A stretch of DNA of 64,000 bases. Source: Rotaria sordida. Lineage: Eukaryota; Rotifera; Eurotatoria; Philodinida; Philodinidae. This document shows positions 61,136 through 64,000 of this stretch, piece after piece. A program made the translations under genes and the position numbers. Where the stretch lies: NCBI GenBank assembly GCA_905250125.1, contig CAJNOL010001045.1, forward strand, positions 1 through 64,000, read 5' to 3'. The first letter of the stretch is position 1, and every line of letters begins with the position of its first letter. Under the pieces are notes generated by a model. That model had not been told where the DNA came from. It did not search any database and saw only the letters and a list, made by a program, of their open reading frames with translations.

Positions 61136-62962
61136 ATGCGTCCTTTTCTTCTTGTATTTGCTCGACGATTTGTTATCCCATGTGGCGCTTTAGTTTCTAG
61201 TACTCTTGCTGTATCTCTTTCGAATGTCAATGAACAGGAACATCATTCGATATTGAAATCTATTCGTCGTACTTTTTCCGATATATTGATGGGTGGCAAA
61301 GGTTAGTTTATTTTAAATATTTATTTGTGTACTTTTCTTAATCAACTATTCTTTCGTTTTTTTTTTTCTTATTAATATTTGGTCATTGTTTTTTGTATTT
61401 TTCTTTTTAGAAGCATCTATGTCACCACCACCGTATGATTATGATCCATTTGATTCTTTACGAAAAAATAATTTTTCTGATGAAGAATTTAAAAGATGCT
61501 TTCGATATTTTGATTCACAAAAGTATGTTTTTTATTTAGATATAAATAAATAAATAAATAAAATAATTAAAATAAATAAATGATATTCTTTTAAGACAAG
61601 GTTTTTGGACTCGAGAAGATTTTCGTCGTTTTCTTAATGGACTTTTTTCAAATAAAAAAAGACCCTATTGTATATTAAGTGATTTAATTGAACAATATTT
61701 TCGTGAAACTGATTTTAATCAAGTAAATAAATTTCATTTTTAATTGATTTAATCATTTGTCCTTTTTTTCATCTTCTTCCTTTTAGGATCAAAAAATTGA
61801 TTTTGATGAATTCTTCAGTGCATGGAAAAACACAATAACATGCGTAAATAGACTTTTTTTTTTCATATTATGTATTGAATTAGTACTACTTGCTGTTTTT
61901 AGGCTGTAAAACCTATTAGTGCACTAGTCATAGTTGATGTTCAAAATGATTTTATATCAGGATCATTAGCACTTCATTCATGTCCTGCTAATCATCAAGG
62001 TATAGATAATTATGAATTTTCATTTGTTTGTTTTCTAATTATTTTCTTTGAATATTATCTTAGGCGAAGAAGTTGTTCCTGTAATCAATCGAGTTATTCG
62101 TGATGTTAATTTTGCTGTCGTTGCATATACATATGATTGGCATCCATTAAATCATATATCATTTTTCGAAAATCGTCATCTAAGAAAAACATCACCAGAA
62201 AGTCCTGTATGTCAAGAACAAATATTTTTAAGATAACATAATGTTCATATTTTATTATAGATTAGTGCTGATAAAGCAAATATTCTTGATACTGTTATAT
62301 TTGTTGGATCTTCTGCTGTGAATGGTGGAGTTGAACAAGTTCTTTGGCCAGCTCATTGTATACAAAAAACTCCCGGTGCTGATTTGCATCGTGATTTAAT
62401 TCGTGTTGATAATGCTATACATGTTTATAAAGGAACAAATCCTGAAATTGATTCTTATTCAGCATTTTGGGATAATAAAAAATTAAGTAAAACAAGTCTT
62501 GATGATCAATTAAAAGAACGTTTTGTAACTGATGTTTATGTTGTTGGTTTGGCTACTGATGTTTGTGTTGGTATGTTTTTTCTTCTTTTGTTTTTTTTTT
62601 AATATGTCAAAGACAAAGAAAAATACAATGTCTTTTTGTTTTTGTTCGATTGAAATTATAATTTAGCTTCTACAGCAATGCATGCTGTGGAAAATAATTA
62701 TCGAACTGTATTGATTGAAGATGCATGTCGTGGTGTGAATGAAAAAGAAATCGAAGTTAAACGAACAAAACTCAATGAAAATGGATCTATTTTTGTTGAT
62801 TCAAATGTTGTACGTCGAAGATTTTTGTTTATATTTCTATTTATAATTTAATTAATAAAATAGGTACCTGGAATGGTGTCTGGTGAAGATCGTCGACCTG
62901 AAGTGGCACGTGCAATGTTTGTTGAAAATCTTAAAACTATTGGTCGTTATAATCCTCATTAA
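61136..62962 (+). CDS. Nicotinamidase with N-terminal EF-hand region
   Basis: Nine exons join in frame to 417 residues plus stop: 61136-61301, 61411-61522, 61596-61722, 61787-61843, 61903-61999, 62064-62206, 62261-62570, 62667-62809, 62864-62962. Residues about 65-160 form an EF-hand-like pair; a usable Ca2+ loop is DFNQDQKIDFDEF. The catalytic domain follows: DVQNDF (Asp), DWHPLNHISF (metal ligands Asp, His, His), LWPAHCIQ, VYKGTNPEIDSYSAF and LATDVCV (nucleophile Cys). It converts nicotinamide to nicotinate in NAD salvage, a route kept in invertebrates but lost in vertebrates. The EF-hand plus nicotinamidase layout is as in Drosophila Naam. The N-terminus is basic and hydrophobic (MRPFLLVFARRFVIP), perhaps a mitochondrial or secretory signal. 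The upstream ATG at 61104 is out of frame. Confidence 0.93.
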
Positions 62963-64000
62963 AAACTTTTGACAAAAAAAAAAAAAAAATAGACGAAAAA
63001 GAAGACAGTTTAGAAGTGCCTACTTTGAATATTAATTTCTTCGTTTTCTTTTTCATTCTTTTTAAACATTTCTTTTTCTTTAATTTCCCCTTCGTGTGTG
63101 CACTCCATTGGTAGCTAATGTCAACGCAGTCATTTATTTCTTTTTTTGAGTTTTTACTCGCAAAAAATACGCAATACATTGATAAATGCACATTGCACGT
63201 GCACAAACCTCTATCTGCTTTAAAAAACATATTAAAAAAAAATGAACATTCATGCACCTATATAAACACATATTATACCTAAACAGAATAATAAGCAATT
63301 TCCAGTATTTTTTTCTTTTTCGTTTTTTTTTCTTTTTTATTGCAATTGTGATAGTGTTGGTGGTCTCAGTATCATGTTTTTTTTTTTCTTCATTGTGCAC
63401 ACATCTTTGTGTATGATTTTTCGCGAATAAAATTACAGAAGAAAAAAAAAACCGATTGTTAAATAGGAAAAATATAATTTTAATGATGAAAAGGATGATT
63501 ATAATAAATGAATATTTCTGCATGAATGAATTAGATGAAAGAATGATTATAGTAAATAAATATTTTTACATGAATAAACTTGATTAAAGAATGGTTTGTG
63601 ATGTTTTTCTTTTTATTCACAAGAAAAAAAAGATGTAGAAGCGAACCTACATCAACAATTGCTATTAACATATACATCCAACGACCAAATGAGACTCATA
63701 TAAGGTTTCATTTCAAGTATTCTATTCTATAACTAAAAGTATACAATAAAAATAAATATTTATAAATAGAAATGAAAAAGCATATACATTTTGAAATAAA
63801 ATAGGACAACAATAATTAGATACAGATAACAAATGACCTTCGTTGTTTTCTTTTTTTATTTGAATAAGTAAATCAAGAAATTGATCTTGTTTTTATCGAG
63901 TATTTTATGAATACTCGACATCGTCAACATGTTTTATTTTTTTTGTTTGTCATAATCTTTTTGGTCATGTCTACATAGTCATTTTTTCTATCGTTGAAAG
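62963..64000. other. Non-coding end of window
   Basis: AT-rich sequence with T tracts. No exon or repeat was recognised. Confidence 0.5.

Overview
The window looks like invertebrate nuclear DNA, most likely from a rotifer of the bdelloid type. It is AT-rich. Its genes have many short introns of about 48-80 bp with GT..AG ends. The proteins are clearly metazoan: a TRPM channel, a calpain, Fringe, a muscarinic-type receptor, AMMECR1 and an EF-hand nicotinamidase. The F-box/LRR and B-box/coiled-coil gene remnants resemble families I associate with bdelloids. The organism is inferred from gene style, not from a marker gene.

Layout. 1-2879: non-coding, with a repeated 14-bp motif and a foldback-like repeat. 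2880-7339: 3' two thirds of a TRPM-like cation channel gene (+), with a 683-bp palindromic mariner-type MITE in one intron. 7340-11847: no gene seen. 11848-13805: two-exon gene (+) for a small two-TM protein. 15873-18932: 16-exon atypical calpain (+) with a tRNA-Glu(CTC)-like sequence on the opposite strand of an intron. 19141-22700: inverted repeats and decayed coding fragments. 22860-26730: F-box/LRR pseudogene (-), split by a foldback element that left an 11-bp target duplication. 26987-27606: a second foldback-like element with a minisatellite core. 27861-33303: pseudogene fragments, including a B-box/coiled-coil gene with two nonsense codons, and an inverted duplication. 35535-36635: intronless Fringe-like glycosyltransferase (+). 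43786-48899: muscarinic-type GPCR (+) with a third intracellular loop of about 1000 residues and two overlapping upstream ORFs. 51607-51837: piggyBac-type MITE. 54519-56214: AMMECR1 (-). 57606-59355: two palindromic repeat elements. 61136-62962: nicotinamidase with an N-terminal EF-hand region (+).

The intact genes serve separate functions (ion channel, protease, Notch glycosylation, neurotransmitter reception, AMMECR1, NAD salvage) and do not form a pathway or operon. What links the accessory regions is the number of inverted-repeat (foldback) elements. Several differ in sequence but share one design: inverted arms around a core that is tandemly repeated, GC-rich or GTGTGGG-like. One of them has clearly jumped into an F-box gene. 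This is the most unusual signal in the window.

All exon boundaries were placed by hand from splice signals and reading-frame continuity; there is no transcript evidence.
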